From positions 1 to 32,152 of the forward strand of contig NZ_JADILU010000013.1 of assembly GCF_015319355.1 (NCBI RefSeq): a DNA stretch of 32,152 nt. The letters are read 5' to 3'. Numbering within the stretch: position 1 is the first letter of the stretch; each line of letters opens with the position of its first letter. Source of the stretch: Psychroserpens luteus. Lineage in GTDB: Bacteria > Bacteroidota > Bacteroidia > Flavobacteriales > Flavobacteriaceae. Of this stretch, positions 23,883 through 31,790 are shown in pieces. The notes beneath the pieces were generated by a model. That model was given only the letters and a program-made list of their open reading frames with translations. It was not told the DNA's origin and ran no database searches. The position numbers and the translations under genes were made by a program.

Positions 23883-25154
23883 ATGAATATTCCGCAATCA
23901 GAGTTCCCCAGAATCGTAATAATAGGTGGTGGTTTTGCAGGTGTTAATTTGGTGAAGTCAATAGCCAATAAAGACTTACAAGTTGTTTTGATAGATAAGC
24001 ATAACTACCATACATTTCAACCATTATTATATCAAGTGTCAAGTTCAGGATTAGAACCAGACTCTATAGCTTACCCTTTAAGAAAAATAATAAAAAAACA
24101 TAGAAACACATTTTTTAGATTCGCTGAGGTAGAAGATATCGATGCCACAAAAAATGAAATCTCTACAAGTATTGGAACCCTTAATTATGATTATTTAGTC
24201 ATTGCCACAGGAACCAAAACTAATTATTTTGGCAATAAAACAATTCAAGCGAATAGCATGCCAATGAAAAGTATTCCGCAGGCATTAAATATTAGAAGCT
24301 TGATTCTTCAAAATTTCGAAAAAGCTGCTATTGCTAATTCCGAAGAAGATAGACAAGCCTATTTAAATTTTGTTATCGTAGGTGGAGGACCAACAGGTGT
24401 GGAGTTGGCAGGAGCAATAGCCGAACTTAAAAATAACATTTTGCCAAGAGATTATCGCGACTTAGATAGTAGTGATATGCAAATTCACTTGCTAGAAGGC
24501 GCAAGTAGAGTATTGCCTCCAATGAGTGAGCATGCCTCAAAGAAAGCAGAGAAGTTTCTTAAAGACTTAGGTGTTCAGGTGCATACCAATGCGATTGTAA
24601 AAGATTATGATGGAAAACTCGTCACGACTAATTCTGATTTAAAACTAAATACCGAAACATTAATTTGGGCAGCAGGAGTTACAGGAGCACCAATACAAGG
24701 ACTCAAAGCAGAGGCATTGATAGAAAAAGCAAATCGGTATAAAGTAAATCGGTTTAATCAAATTGAAGGCTATGATAATATTTTTGCTTTAGGAGATATC
24801 GCTTCTATGAGCACAGATAATTATCCTAAAGGACATCCGCAAGTAGCACAACCTGCAATTCAGCAAGGTAAACTTCTCGGTAAAAACCTAATGCGCTTTA
24901 TTAACAAGCAAACACCAAAACCATTTGTCTATAAAGATAAAGGCTCTATGGCAACTATTGGTCGCAACAAAGCTGTGGTAGATTTAAAACACTATAAATT
25001 TGGAGGTTTCTTCGCTTGGTTTGTTTGGATGTTTGTTCACTTAATGTCACTTGTAGGTTTTAGAAACCGAGTGATTGTGTTCTTTAATTGGACGTATAAC
25101 TACATCAATTTTGACAAAGCTGCACGATTGATCATTAGACCTTTTAAAAAGTAG
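23883..25154 (+). CDS. ndh: Type II NADH dehydrogenase (NDH-2)
   Basis: A 423-residue flavoprotein with two Rossmann motifs: IVIIGGGFAGVNL near residue 10 for FAD, and FVIVGGGPTGVELAGAIAEL near residue 165 for NADH. The quinone-site region AQPAIQQGKLLGKNL follows, and a C-terminal hydrophobic segment (FFAWFVWMFVHLMSLVGF) probably anchors it to the inner membrane. It oxidises NADH and reduces quinone without pumping protons. A GTG four codons upstream is possible, but I chose the ATG at 23883. It is a single gene with a promoter element just upstream. Confidence 0.93.
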   Translation: MNIPQSEFPRIVIIGGGFAGVNLVKSIANKDLQVVLIDKHNYHTFQPLLYQVSSSGLEPDSIAYPLRKIIKKHRNTFFRFAEVEDIDATKNEISTSIGTLNYDYLVIATGTKTNYFGNKTIQANSMPMKSIPQALNIRSLILQNFEKAAIANSEEDRQAYLNFVIVGGGPTGVELAGAIAELKNNILPRDYRDLDSSDMQIHLLEGASRVLPPMSEHASKKAEKFLKDLGVQVHTNAIVKDYDGKLVTTNSDLKLNTETLIWAAGVTGAPIQGLKAEALIEKANRYKVNRFNQIEGYDNIFALGDIASMSTDNYPKGHPQVAQPAIQQGKLLGKNLMRFINKQTPKPFVYKDKGSMATIGRNKAVVDLKHYKFGGFFAWFVWMFVHLMSLVGFRNRVIVFFNWTYNYINFDKAARLIIRPFKK

Positions 25155-25159
25155 ATTTT

Positions 25160-25252
25160 GGGCGTTCCCAACCTACGCTTAAGCTTCGGTTGGTCAGGCT
25201 GTACACTATATCTTTTGTAAAAACAAAAGGATGTCGTTTCCATCCTTAACGC
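25160..25252. repeat. Dispersed intergenic repeat-like sequence
   Basis: Starts GGGCGTTCCCAACC and runs through TCAGGCTGTACACTATATC to CATCCTTAACGC, overlapping the last bases of the lysoplasmalogenase gene. I recall closely similar GGGCGTTCC...CATCCTTAACGC segments in other Bacteroidota genomes. This is memory, not a search. It lies between convergent genes. Confidence 0.4.
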
Positions 25253-25926
25253 GAAACGCTGTCTAACTTCAAAATCCCAAAAATGATTAAATATTGTGCA
25301 ATCGCATAAGTAAGCATAATACTTATGTTTGAGTAAGCTAGTGGCTCATAAAACTTATTTAATGCTAAAATACTATCAGACAACATGAAAAATAGCGCAC
25401 CTAAAAACACCAATGTGTAACTTAATTTGGAAACAGTACCTTTTCGCAAGTAAGCAGCTGTAGACATGCTTAAAATAACTAGCATGTATATCAATACAGG
25501 AATAAGCATTTCATTTAACCCGTCTTTTACTAAATAGAATAAGCCAGCAGCATAAACAATTAAAAATGCAATAAATCCAAATGGATTCAGCGTTTTATTT
25601 CTGTGTTTTAAAAACGCGATGACATACATCACATGTGCAATCAAAAAAGCAACCAATCCAAATAAGAAGTAGTTTGGAGACTTATCTACAAACATGAGGA
25701 GAATATCTCCAGCTAAAGAAAATAGAAGAGCAGAAGCTATAATCAATCTCAATTTTTTATTGAGCGTTTTACATTTCAGCAAAAAGAAAATCAATAGTGA
25801 TATAACGATTGCAGGTTTGAAGAGGTAATGCAAAGACGAGAAATCTTCTAACGAGCCAGTAATCAACTCTGCAATAACAATTAGACTATAAACGATACTG
25901 AATTTTTTTTCTGAAGATGTAAGCAT
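25246..25926 (-). CDS. Lysoplasmalogenase family protein (YhhN)
   Basis: A 226-residue membrane protein with about eight helices and the YhhN/TMEM86 motifs LFSLAGDILLMF (about 68-79), FLIAHVMYVIAFLKHR, and GALFFMLSDSILALNKF. YhhN-type enzymes cleave the vinyl-ether bond of lysoplasmalogens or act on related ether lipids in the membrane. Asp residues in the two GD/SD motifs are the likely catalytic ones. Its start is 148 bp from the divergent TonB receptor gene, and a good promoter lies between them. Confidence 0.85.
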   Translation of the reverse strand: MLTSSEKKFSIVYSLIVIAELITGSLEDFSSLHYLFKPAIVISLLIFFLLKCKTLNKKLRLIIASALLFSLAGDILLMFVDKSPNYFLFGLVAFLIAHVMYVIAFLKHRNKTLNPFGFIAFLIVYAAGLFYLVKDGLNEMLIPVLIYMLVILSMSTAAYLRKGTVSKLSYTLVFLGALFFMLSDSILALNKFYEPLAYSNISIMLTYAIAQYLIIFGILKLDSVSR

Positions 25927-25956
25927 TTGAATGACCTCATTTAATTAGAGGTTTCT

Positions 25957-25990
25957 CAAAAATATGCAATTCGGTATTGATTTATGACAA
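25957..25990 (-). promoter_or_regulatory. Bacteroidota-type promoter for the lysoplasmalogenase gene
   Basis: On the minus strand, TTG (25988-25990) is followed after 23 bp by TATTTTTG (25957-25964), which fits TAnnTTTG. The spacer is longer than the usual 19 or so. Confidence 0.5.
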
Positions 25991-26074
25991 TTCGGTCATA
26001 TAGAATTTTATAAGTAGCTATTGTTTATCATTTTTGACCTATCAATTAAAAACGAATAGTTAAAACCATCAACC

Positions 26075-28228
26075 ATGCAAAAATTAATCATATTTATCGC
26101 AATCCTCATCTCATCAATGACTTTTGCACAAACCACAATCTCCGGAAAAGTAACCGATACCAAAAATCAACCGGTATTTGGAGCCAACGTCTATTTAGAT
26201 GGCACATACGATGGAGCAACATCTAATGAAAACGGAAACTTTACATTCACAACCGAAGAAACCGGAACACAAATTTTAACCATTTCATTTTTATCTTACG
26301 AAACTAAAACCATCACAGCAAATGTATCTACATTTAAAGACCTCAAAATTATCTTACGAGAAGATATGGAGTCTTTGGACGCAGTTGTGATTTCTGCAGG
26401 AACTTTTGAAGCTAGTGATAACAGCAAGGTTTCAGTACTTAAACCATTAGATGTCGTTACTACAGCAAGTGCTTTGGGTGATTTTGTTGGCGCATTGCAA
26501 ACACTCCCAGGAACCTCTACGGTATCTGAGGATGGTCGGCTTTTTGTAAGAGGAGGAGATGCCAATGAAACTCAAATTTTTATTGATGGCATTCGTGTAT
26601 TTACACCATATTCTCCATCACCAAACAATATTCCAACACGTGGTCGTTATTCACCTTTTCTGTTTGACGGAATCACATTTTCTACAGGTGGTTACTCTGC
26701 CGAATACGGAAATGCTCTCTCAAGCGTCCTACTTTTAAATACGATTGATGAGCCAGACCAAGAGAAGACTGAAATTGGTATCATGACCGTTGGAGGCTCT
26801 TTAGGTCGTACCGAAAAATGGGATAAAACCTCATTGAGTGTCAATGCATCATACATTAATTTAGCTCCTTATATTGCACTGTTTCCAGATCGTAATGAAT
26901 GGGAGAAACCTTATGAAGGTGCTCAGGGAGAAGCTGTTTTTCGTCAGAAATTTAATAATGGGATGCTCAAATTCTATGCAGCATTTGATACGTCTAATTT
27001 TGACTTAACTCAAGAAGATATTAATGTTGCCGAAGGCGTGAGATTTAAACTCAACAACAGAAATTTTTATGCCAACACGTCTTATCAAGGTATTTTAGGT
27101 AAGGGTTGGTCTATAAACACAGGATTGAGTTATACGATTGCAAAAACAGATTTTTCGTTTATAGATAATGATATTACAGATGATGAAAATTCTGCTCACA
27201 TAAAACTGAAACTTAAAAAACGTTTCAATAGCAGATTTAAACTCTATTTTGGAGCAGAGCATTTTACGACCAAGTTTGATGAACGTTATGCTTCGGAAAT
27301 CGTCTCACCTGTAAACTATGGCTTTACCAGTAATAATTCTGCGCTTTTTGTCGAGTCAGATATTATATTCAGTAAAAAATTCGCTGCTAAAGTAGGAGTG
27401 AGAGCAGATAAGTATGAACTGTCTAATGAATTTAAAATAGCTCCAAGAGCTTCTATAGCTTATAAAACATCTGCAAATGGTCAATTGTCTTTGGCTTATG
27501 GTAGTTTTTACCAAAATGCGACAAGTAGTACTTTGAAATTTGACCAAGATGTTAAATCACAAAACACGAGCCATTACATCATGAACTATCAATTTGTAAA
27601 CGACGGACGCTTATTTCGTGCAGAACTTTACAGAAAAGAATATGATAATTTAGTTAAATACGATACCGGTTTTGAGAGTTTTGATAGTAATTACACGAAT
27701 TCTGGATCTGGTTTTGCACAAGGTTTAGATGTTTTTTGGAGAGATAATAAAAGTATTAAAAACGTAGATTATTGGTTGAGCTACTCGTATTTAGATACAG
27801 AGCGTGATTACCGTAACTATCCAACAAAAGCACAACCAAGCTTTGCTAATACACATAATTTCTCTGCGGTTGCTAAATACTGGATAGACGATTGGAAAAG
27901 TCAAGTAGGTTTTAGTTATACCTTTGCTTCTGGACGTCCATTTACAAATCCAAATACGACCGAGTTTTTAGGAGATATGACCAAAAGCTACAATAGTGTA
28001 AGTTTAAATTGGGCCTATTTGATTTCGCCACAAAAGATTTTATACCTCTCTGTAAATAATGCCTTTGCGTTTAAAAATGTTAACGGATATCAATATGCAA
28101 ACACACCAGATGTTAACGGTGATTTTGCAAGACGATCTCTAAAACCAGCAGCAGATCAATTTTTCTTCATAGGTTTCTTTTGGACAATTAGTGAGGACGG
28201 AAGCGATAATCAATTGGATAATTTGTAA
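26075..28228 (+). CDS. TonB-dependent receptor with carboxypeptidase-regulatory-like domain
   Basis: A 717-residue outer-membrane receptor. After the signal peptide (1-18) comes a CarboxypepD_reg-like domain (TTISGKVTDTKNQPVFGANVYLDGTYDGA, 20-48 onwards), then the plug (LQTLPGTSTVSEDGRLFVRGGDANETQIFIDGIRVF, about 142-177). A long beta-barrel of amphipathic strands ends at FFWTISEDGSDNQLDNL. Such receptors import siderophores, vitamins or glycans using TonB energy; the substrate is unknown and no SusD-like gene is beside it. Its last codons and 3' flank are repeated three times downstream in array 2, and the first long attC-like site starts 48 bp after the stop. Confidence 0.92.
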   Translation: MQKLIIFIAILISSMTFAQTTISGKVTDTKNQPVFGANVYLDGTYDGATSNENGNFTFTTEETGTQILTISFLSYETKTITANVSTFKDLKIILREDMESLDAVVISAGTFEASDNSKVSVLKPLDVVTTASALGDFVGALQTLPGTSTVSEDGRLFVRGGDANETQIFIDGIRVFTPYSPSPNNIPTRGRYSPFLFDGITFSTGGYSAEYGNALSSVLLLNTIDEPDQEKTEIGIMTVGGSLGRTEKWDKTSLSVNASYINLAPYIALFPDRNEWEKPYEGAQGEAVFRQKFNNGMLKFYAAFDTSNFDLTQEDINVAEGVRFKLNNRNFYANTSYQGILGKGWSINTGLSYTIAKTDFSFIDNDITDDENSAHIKLKLKKRFNSRFKLYFGAEHFTTKFDERYASEIVSPVNYGFTSNNSALFVESDIIFSKKFAAKVGVRADKYELSNEFKIAPRASIAYKTSANGQLSLAYGSFYQNATSSTLKFDQDVKSQNTSHYIMNYQFVNDGRLFRAELYRKEYDNLVKYDTGFESFDSNYTNSGSGFAQGLDVFWRDNKSIKNVDYWLSYSYLDTERDYRNYPTKAQPSFANTHNFSAVAKYWIDDWKSQVGFSYTFASGRPFTNPNTTEFLGDMTKSYNSVSLNWAYLISPQKILYLSVNNAFAFKNVNGYQYANTPDVNGDFARRSLKPAADQFFFIGFFWTISEDGSDNQLDNL

Positions 28229-28275
28229 AGGATTGGTTTGTGTTGAGGTTTTGGAGGTTTTTAGAAGGTTCGTCT

Positions 28276-28402
28276 AACGGTTCGTGTATGGTTTGTTGCG
28301 ATTGTCTCGCAACTAATCTAATAAGAATAAACCGAACGTTAGGGAAATCCGTAGGATTTTCCGAGTACACACAGACCCAAGCGATAAATTATACACTTTG
28401 TT
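28276..28402 (-). repeat. Long attC-like site L8 (127 bp), next to the TonB receptor gene
   Basis: The outer stem GTGTATGGTTTGTTGC pairs with GCGATAAATTATACAC. A T-A pair stands where L1 has A-T, and one T-G wobble replaces another pair. The inner hairpin is GGGAAATCC / GGATTTTCC. The preceding bases TTCGTCTAAC belong to the receptor gene's 3' flank. Confidence 0.85.
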
Positions 28403-28412
28403 GTGTGTAGTT

Positions 28413-28904
28413 TTATCTTGTTATACTTATTATATCAGAAATTCTTAATCTTCGTTCACCATTATTAGTCATAATCCTAACAGAATAAGGCATATTTGGT
28501 GGATTCGAAGCTGATGCTAACGTGCAATTTGTCATTGTTCCTGTAATGCTTTCTTGAATTTCGTCAGAATTAAAATCTCCAATATTAAAGGTTAGTTCCT
28601 TTTGCATTATTTCGGCAAGATTATCTGCTGTGTAATCCATCGGGTTTAAAAATGATGGTGGATAGATGATTCTTTTTAGCATATCTGAAATTTGATTTCT
28701 TGCTTGCTCAATAGAATGGAAAACTACATTTTCTCCGTTAGCATCTTTAACTTGTTCACCAAAACTAATTTCAGTTACAGGTTCATATTTGAAAAAACCA
28801 ACGAATTGATTTTCTTGTTCTGCAATGCCACTTTCAGTATCTAATGTGACATTTTCAATTGTCAAATAGATTGTTTGGCGATTTATTTGAATTTGTTCAG
28901 TCAT
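28413..28904 (-). CDS. Hypothetical protein paired with the Mrr-like nuclease
   Basis: A 163-residue soluble protein with no family I can name. It is mostly beta, with acidic stretches (VTLDTESGIAEQENQFVGFF, LTFNIGDFNSDEIQES) and a basic C-terminus (NNGERRLRISDIISITR). Its start overlaps the stop of the upstream nuclease gene by 4 bp (ATGA), so translation is coupled and the products likely act together. It might be a regulator or immunity-type partner of the nuclease; this is inferred from the arrangement only. The cassette ends are GTTGTGTGTA (28400-28409) and TACACACAAC (29653-29662). Confidence 0.65.
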   Translation of the reverse strand: MTEQIQINRQTIYLTIENVTLDTESGIAEQENQFVGFFKYEPVTEISFGEQVKDANGENVVFHSIEQARNQISDMLKRIIYPPSFLNPMDYTADNLAEIMQKELTFNIGDFNSDEIQESITGTMTNCTLASASNPPNMPYSVRIMTNNGERRLRISDIISITR

Positions 28905-29629
28905 AATTTTTGATTAAATAACCCAATTTGATTTGGGTCAACAAAGTTTTCTTCTTTATAATTTTCTTCAACCTCTTTGATTACAATGTCAAAAATAGAT
29001 AATTCTTCTCCTGGTCTTGGCTGTCCAACACCAAAAGTAAGACCACACATACAATTCGTAAACTCAAATTCATCTATTTCAATTATCATTCCGCAACCTT
29101 GACATTTAATATGTGGACTTCCACAATAATGACAATCCCCAAGTTGTATTAATTGGCATAAATCGTTAATCAATAAAGGATAAGGTTCAGACCAACTTAT
29201 TTCGCTTATTCTTGGCCTTTCAGAATTAGCACATCCATTGCAAGTATCCCAATTAAAATGATAATCATCCAATCTTTTGTATTCAACTATCTGAAGTTTT
29301 ATCTCTCGATGATAATTTTCAATTCTATTTTCTGCACTTTTTGAAAACCCCTTATTAGTTATTAAAATACCAATATGAGCTCCTACATCTTCTGTGAATC
29401 CAAGAAAAGATTCAACAGTTTTAACATTAATTTTTTTGCTAAATTTTTTACAATCAACGACAACTTTTATCTCATTTCCAATTGATAAGGATTTTACTAA
29501 AATGTCAATTTGACGACTTCTTTTTGAGTATTTTCCTTTAATTTTTTGATTTTTGAGAATGTTCGAATTCGGAAACTCTTTTTTAAGTTTCGCAAATATT
29601 TGTTCTTCATAAATTTCCCAATCTTTCAT
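28901..29629 (-). CDS. Mrr-like restriction endonuclease with zinc-ribbon region
   Basis: A 242-residue protein. The N-terminal half has the restriction-endonuclease (Mrr_cat-like) fold: YEEQIFAKLKKEFP helix, RQIDILV with D42, then VVVDCKKF with D59 and K61, giving the D-x(n)-(D/E)-x-K active site. A central region follows with cysteine pairs (C130/C133, C166/C169, C176/C179, C193/C195), probably zinc ribbons for nucleic-acid or protein binding. No methyltransferase gene is adjacent, which points to a modification-dependent or stand-alone defence nuclease. A GTG ten codons upstream lies within the cassette boundary, so I prefer the ATG at 29627-29629. Confidence 0.75.
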   Translation of the reverse strand: MKDWEIYEEQIFAKLKKEFPNSNILKNQKIKGKYSKRSRQIDILVKSLSIGNEIKVVVDCKKFSKKINVKTVESFLGFTEDVGAHIGILITNKGFSKSAENRIENYHREIKLQIVEYKRLDDYHFNWDTCNGCANSERPRISEISWSEPYPLLINDLCQLIQLGDCHYCGSPHIKCQGCGMIIEIDEFEFTNCMCGLTFGVGQPRPGEELSIFDIVIKEVEENYKEENFVDPNQIGLFNQKL

Positions 29630-29659
29630 TAAAATTCTGGTGTTCCTCAAATTACACAC

Positions 29660-29704
29660 AACGTGTTAAGATATCGACTGTTTCAATTGTCGATATCCAC
29701 AGTT
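29660..29704 (-). repeat. Short attC-like site S9 (45 bp)
   Basis: AAC, GTG, TTAA bulge, 9-bp stem GATATCGAC / GTCGATATC with a 10-nt loop, CAC, A, and GTT. The GTG and CAC extend the stem. Its sequence is unrelated to the long sites apart from the AAC and GTT ends. Confidence 0.75.
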
Positions 29705-29895
29705 AGACGAAGTTCGACTATTTTTTTTACAAAGTCAAGTTTTGTAATCTGTTGATTTTTTAAAAGAATAAATTCATGCTTTTTTGTAGGTTTCTTTTGT
29801 ACAATTAGTCAGGACGGAAGTGATAATTAATAGAGTAATTTGTAAAGGATTGGTTTGTGTTGAGGTTTTGGAGATTTTTAGGAGGTTCGTCTAAC
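29702..29895 (-). repeat. Gene-less cassette 9 containing a TonB-receptor gene tail
   Basis: A 194-bp unit with ends GTTAGACGAA and TTCGTCTAAC, perfectly complementary. It holds about 75 bp of AT-rich sequence conserved in the other two tail units, followed by a copy of the receptor gene's end. No reading frame is credible. It covers most of the gene-less stretch 29660-30014, the rest being sites S9 and L10. Confidence 0.75.
29781..29895 (+). pseudogene. TonB receptor 3'-end copy 1
   Basis: About 115 bp aligned to 28162-28278. The coding part reads FFCTISQDGSDN then a stop, so two residues have changed and the frame ends early. The 3' flank after the receptor's stop position is almost unchanged. 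Confidence 0.75.
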
Positions 29896-30016
29896 GGTTT
29901 TGTGTATGGTTAGTTGCGTGGTTAATGAACTGATTTAGTAAATAATAGCGAATAGAATATTCCGCAGGAATGTTCGTAAGTCGGCAGTGACCAAGCAATT
30001 AATTATACATGTTGTT
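29893..30016 (-). repeat. Long attC-like site L10 (124 bp)
   Basis: Standard outer stem with one further G-T pair at its base. The inner hairpin is GAATATTCC / GGAATGTTC, pairing through one T-G wobble. The closing GTT at 30014-30016 overlaps the stop codon of the next gene. Confidence 0.85.
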
Positions 30017-30644
30017 AGCTCTCGTTTTTTATAATAGCATTAATTTTTGATATAAAATATGAATAATGTAAAGAATGTAATTCAATAAATTGTGAAACAC
30101 TTGTTTCTAATTTATTTAAATCAATGTACATTATTTTCCCTGGTGCTTTTATAAAATCTATTACATTTAGTTCAAAGATGGATTCGAAATGATGAAAATC
30201 TTTTATAATAATTGGTAGATAGTCATCTTCGACAAATTTTATTAAGTTGTAATTTATTTGAGCTCCCATTCTATTGTATACTCCTTTATAATCTGCACAA
30301 CCATTTGCTCGAATATTTCTTTGCATATCTCTTTTAGGAGTAAAGCATTCAGTAAATTTCGGGTTTTCATCTTGCGATTCAAATAAAGACTGAAAAATAC
30401 AACCATATAAATTGGAGGCTACAAATTCTGGTTGGTTTTTTATTTCATCATGATAATCATAATTATCTGGCTTTTTCGGTACTGTTCCTCCAACATATTC
30501 TATTTCACCATTCTTATCTTCAATTTGATCTAGTCTAATTTGAACAACACCAGCTCCTTTGTCATTTTTTAGATTTATAACCCTAGAAACGTAATGTCCT
30601 ATTTCATGTATAAATGTTCTCTGTAAAAAAACAATGTTCTCCAT
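30015..30644 (-). CDS. Putative zinc metalloprotease-like cassette protein (HExxH motif)
   Basis: A 209-residue protein with HEIGHYVSRV at residues 13-22 (H13, E14, H17), a zinc-binding HExxH motif of the HEXGH kind seen in M41-like peptidases. The rest has no family I can name. The motif lies unusually close to the N-terminus, and the ATG is only about 10 bp from the cassette boundary, so the gene may be an intact short form or truncated at its 5' end. The TAA stop (30015-30017) overlaps the GTT of the downstream site. Cassette end complementarity is short here, GTTAGC / GCTAAC (6 bp). Protease activity is inferred from the motif alone. Confidence 0.6.
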   Translation of the reverse strand: MENIVFLQRTFIHEIGHYVSRVINLKNDKGAGVVQIRLDQIEDKNGEIEYVGGTVPKKPDNYDYHDEIKNQPEFVASNLYGCIFQSLFESQDENPKFTECFTPKRDMQRNIRANGCADYKGVYNRMGAQINYNLIKFVEDDYLPIIIKDFHHFESIFELNVIDFIKAPGKIMYIDLNKLETSVSQFIELHSLHYSYFISKINAIIKNES

Positions 30645-30654
30645 AATGTTTGCT

Positions 30655-30699
30655 AACGTGTTAGGATATCGACTGTCTCAATTGTCGAGATCCACAGTT
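30655..30699 (-). repeat. Short attC-like site S11 (45 bp)
   Basis: Same layout as S9, with stem GATATCGAC / GTCGAGATC. The single change relative to S9 turns an A-T pair into a G-T wobble, so the hairpin is kept. Confidence 0.75.
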
Positions 30700-30889
30700 A
30701 GACGAAGTTCGACTATTTTTTTTATAAAGACAAGTTTTGTAGTCTGTTGATTTTCAGAATAATAAATTTGTTTTTTTTGTGGATTTCTTCTAGATGATTA
30801 TTAAGGATTTCAGGGATCATCAATTGGGTAATTTGTAGAGGAGTAGTTTGTGTTGAGGATTGGGAGGTTTTTTAAGAGGTTCGTTTAAC
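30697..30889 (-). repeat. Gene-less cassette 11 with a decayed TonB-receptor gene tail
   Basis: A 193-bp unit with ends GTTAGACGAA and TTCGTTTAAC (9 of 10 positions complementary). Inner layout is as in cassette 9 but more diverged. With sites S11 and L12 it fills the gene-less stretch 30645-31024. Confidence 0.72.
30771..30889 (+). pseudogene. TonB receptor 3'-end copy 2 (most decayed)
   Basis: Aligns to the receptor gene end, but TTCTTCTAG replaces TTCTTTTGG, giving a stop codon, and several further changes destroy the frame. The last codons CAATTGGGTAATTTG and the flank TTTGTGTTGAGG remain recognisable. Confidence 0.65.
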
Positions 30890-31011
30890 GTGATTGTGTA
30901 TGGTTAGTTGCGTGGTTAAGCTTTAAAGTTAGCAAACAAATCACAGATAGAAAATTCCAGCGGAATTTTCGTAAGTCGGCAGTGACCAAGCAATTAATTA
31001 TACACGGTGTT
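30887..31011 (-). repeat. Long attC-like site L12 (125 bp)
   Basis: Standard outer stem. The inner hairpin is GAAAATTCC / GGAATTTTC with loop AGC. It lies downstream of the FRG gene. Confidence 0.85.
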
Positions 31012-31024
31012 AGCTACAGTTTTT

Positions 31025-31726
31025 TTAATCAATTTGGTCTAATTCTTTGTTGATGATAAAACGATTTAAATAATTAGATAAATTATCTAGGTCTTGATAT
31101 ATTGAAAATTCATTTATTCCATACTGTTCTAAATTTCGTAGAATACCTTTTTTTGCTTTTCCTTTAATTCGAAGTTTTATGAAGGTATAGTCACTTAAAA
31201 TCTTTTCTAAACTCAAATCTGGTTTGTGAGATATTGTAAAAACCCCTCTTTGATTTATTACTCTTGCGGAAAGTCCTTTTGGATAAAAAACTCCGGAAAT
31301 AGTTTTATTCTGGTCAAAAGGACTAAATTCTTTTGTCTTTAAGACACTATTCTGAAAATCCATAATAAAAACTGAAGCGTCATTTTTTTTATTTAAATCA
31401 AATGTTGCGAAATAAAGTGCAACCAATGGATTTTTGGTCCAATCTAAAAGTCTAGTTGCCAAACCGTGATGTTGTCCTAAAGTTAATTCATCCCATTCAT
31501 CCACAGGTTTACTTTTTAACAAATGACCTGAATATCGTAACCAAGAACGAATAATATCTTCCTCTTTGAAGTATAGTGGAACGTTTTTTGAAAATTCGGG
31601 TCTACCGATTTTAGGAATTAATTCCCAATAAAAATTTTGTTGTCCTCTAAATACAAAATTTGATGAAGAATGCTTTTCAACCACTTTGTGAAAATCTACA
31701 AAATCTTTTATTTCTATTATTTTCAT
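31025..31726 (-). CDS. FRG domain-containing protein
   Basis: A 233-residue protein of the FRG family. FVFRGQQNFYWELIPKIGR (24-42) contains the name-giving Phe-Arg-Gly, and QHHGLATRLLDWTKNPLVAL (85-104) is the second landmark. The family is thought to be an effector domain found in phage-defence and phage-encoded proteins, but its chemistry is not settled. It makes up the whole protein here and has no partner domain. The gene is the cargo of a cassette with ends GTTAGCTACA (31009-31018) and TGTAGCTAAC (31739-31748), and its stop lies 13 bp from the downstream site. Confidence 0.88.
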   Translation of the reverse strand: MKIIEIKDFVDFHKVVEKHSSSNFVFRGQQNFYWELIPKIGRPEFSKNVPLYFKEEDIIRSWLRYSGHLLKSKPVDEWDELTLGQHHGLATRLLDWTKNPLVALYFATFDLNKKNDASVFIMDFQNSVLKTKEFSPFDQNKTISGVFYPKGLSARVINQRGVFTISHKPDLSLEKILSDYTFIKLRIKGKAKKGILRNLEQYGINEFSIYQDLDNLSNYLNRFIINKELDQID

Positions 31727-31745
31727 ATGAGTTCAAATTGTAGCT

Positions 31746-31790
31746 AACGTGTTAAGATATCGACTGTTTCAATTGTCGATATCCACAGTT
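31746..31790 (-). repeat. Short attC-like site S13 (45 bp)
   Basis: Identical to S9 over its whole 45 bp: AAC, stem GATATCGAC / GTCGATATC, CACA, GTT. Confidence 0.75.

Noticed and set aside
28188-28370. 60-codon minus-strand open frame over the TonB receptor 3' end and site L8
   Set aside because: It lies opposite the receptor gene and crosses a site; it is not preserved in the other tail copies.
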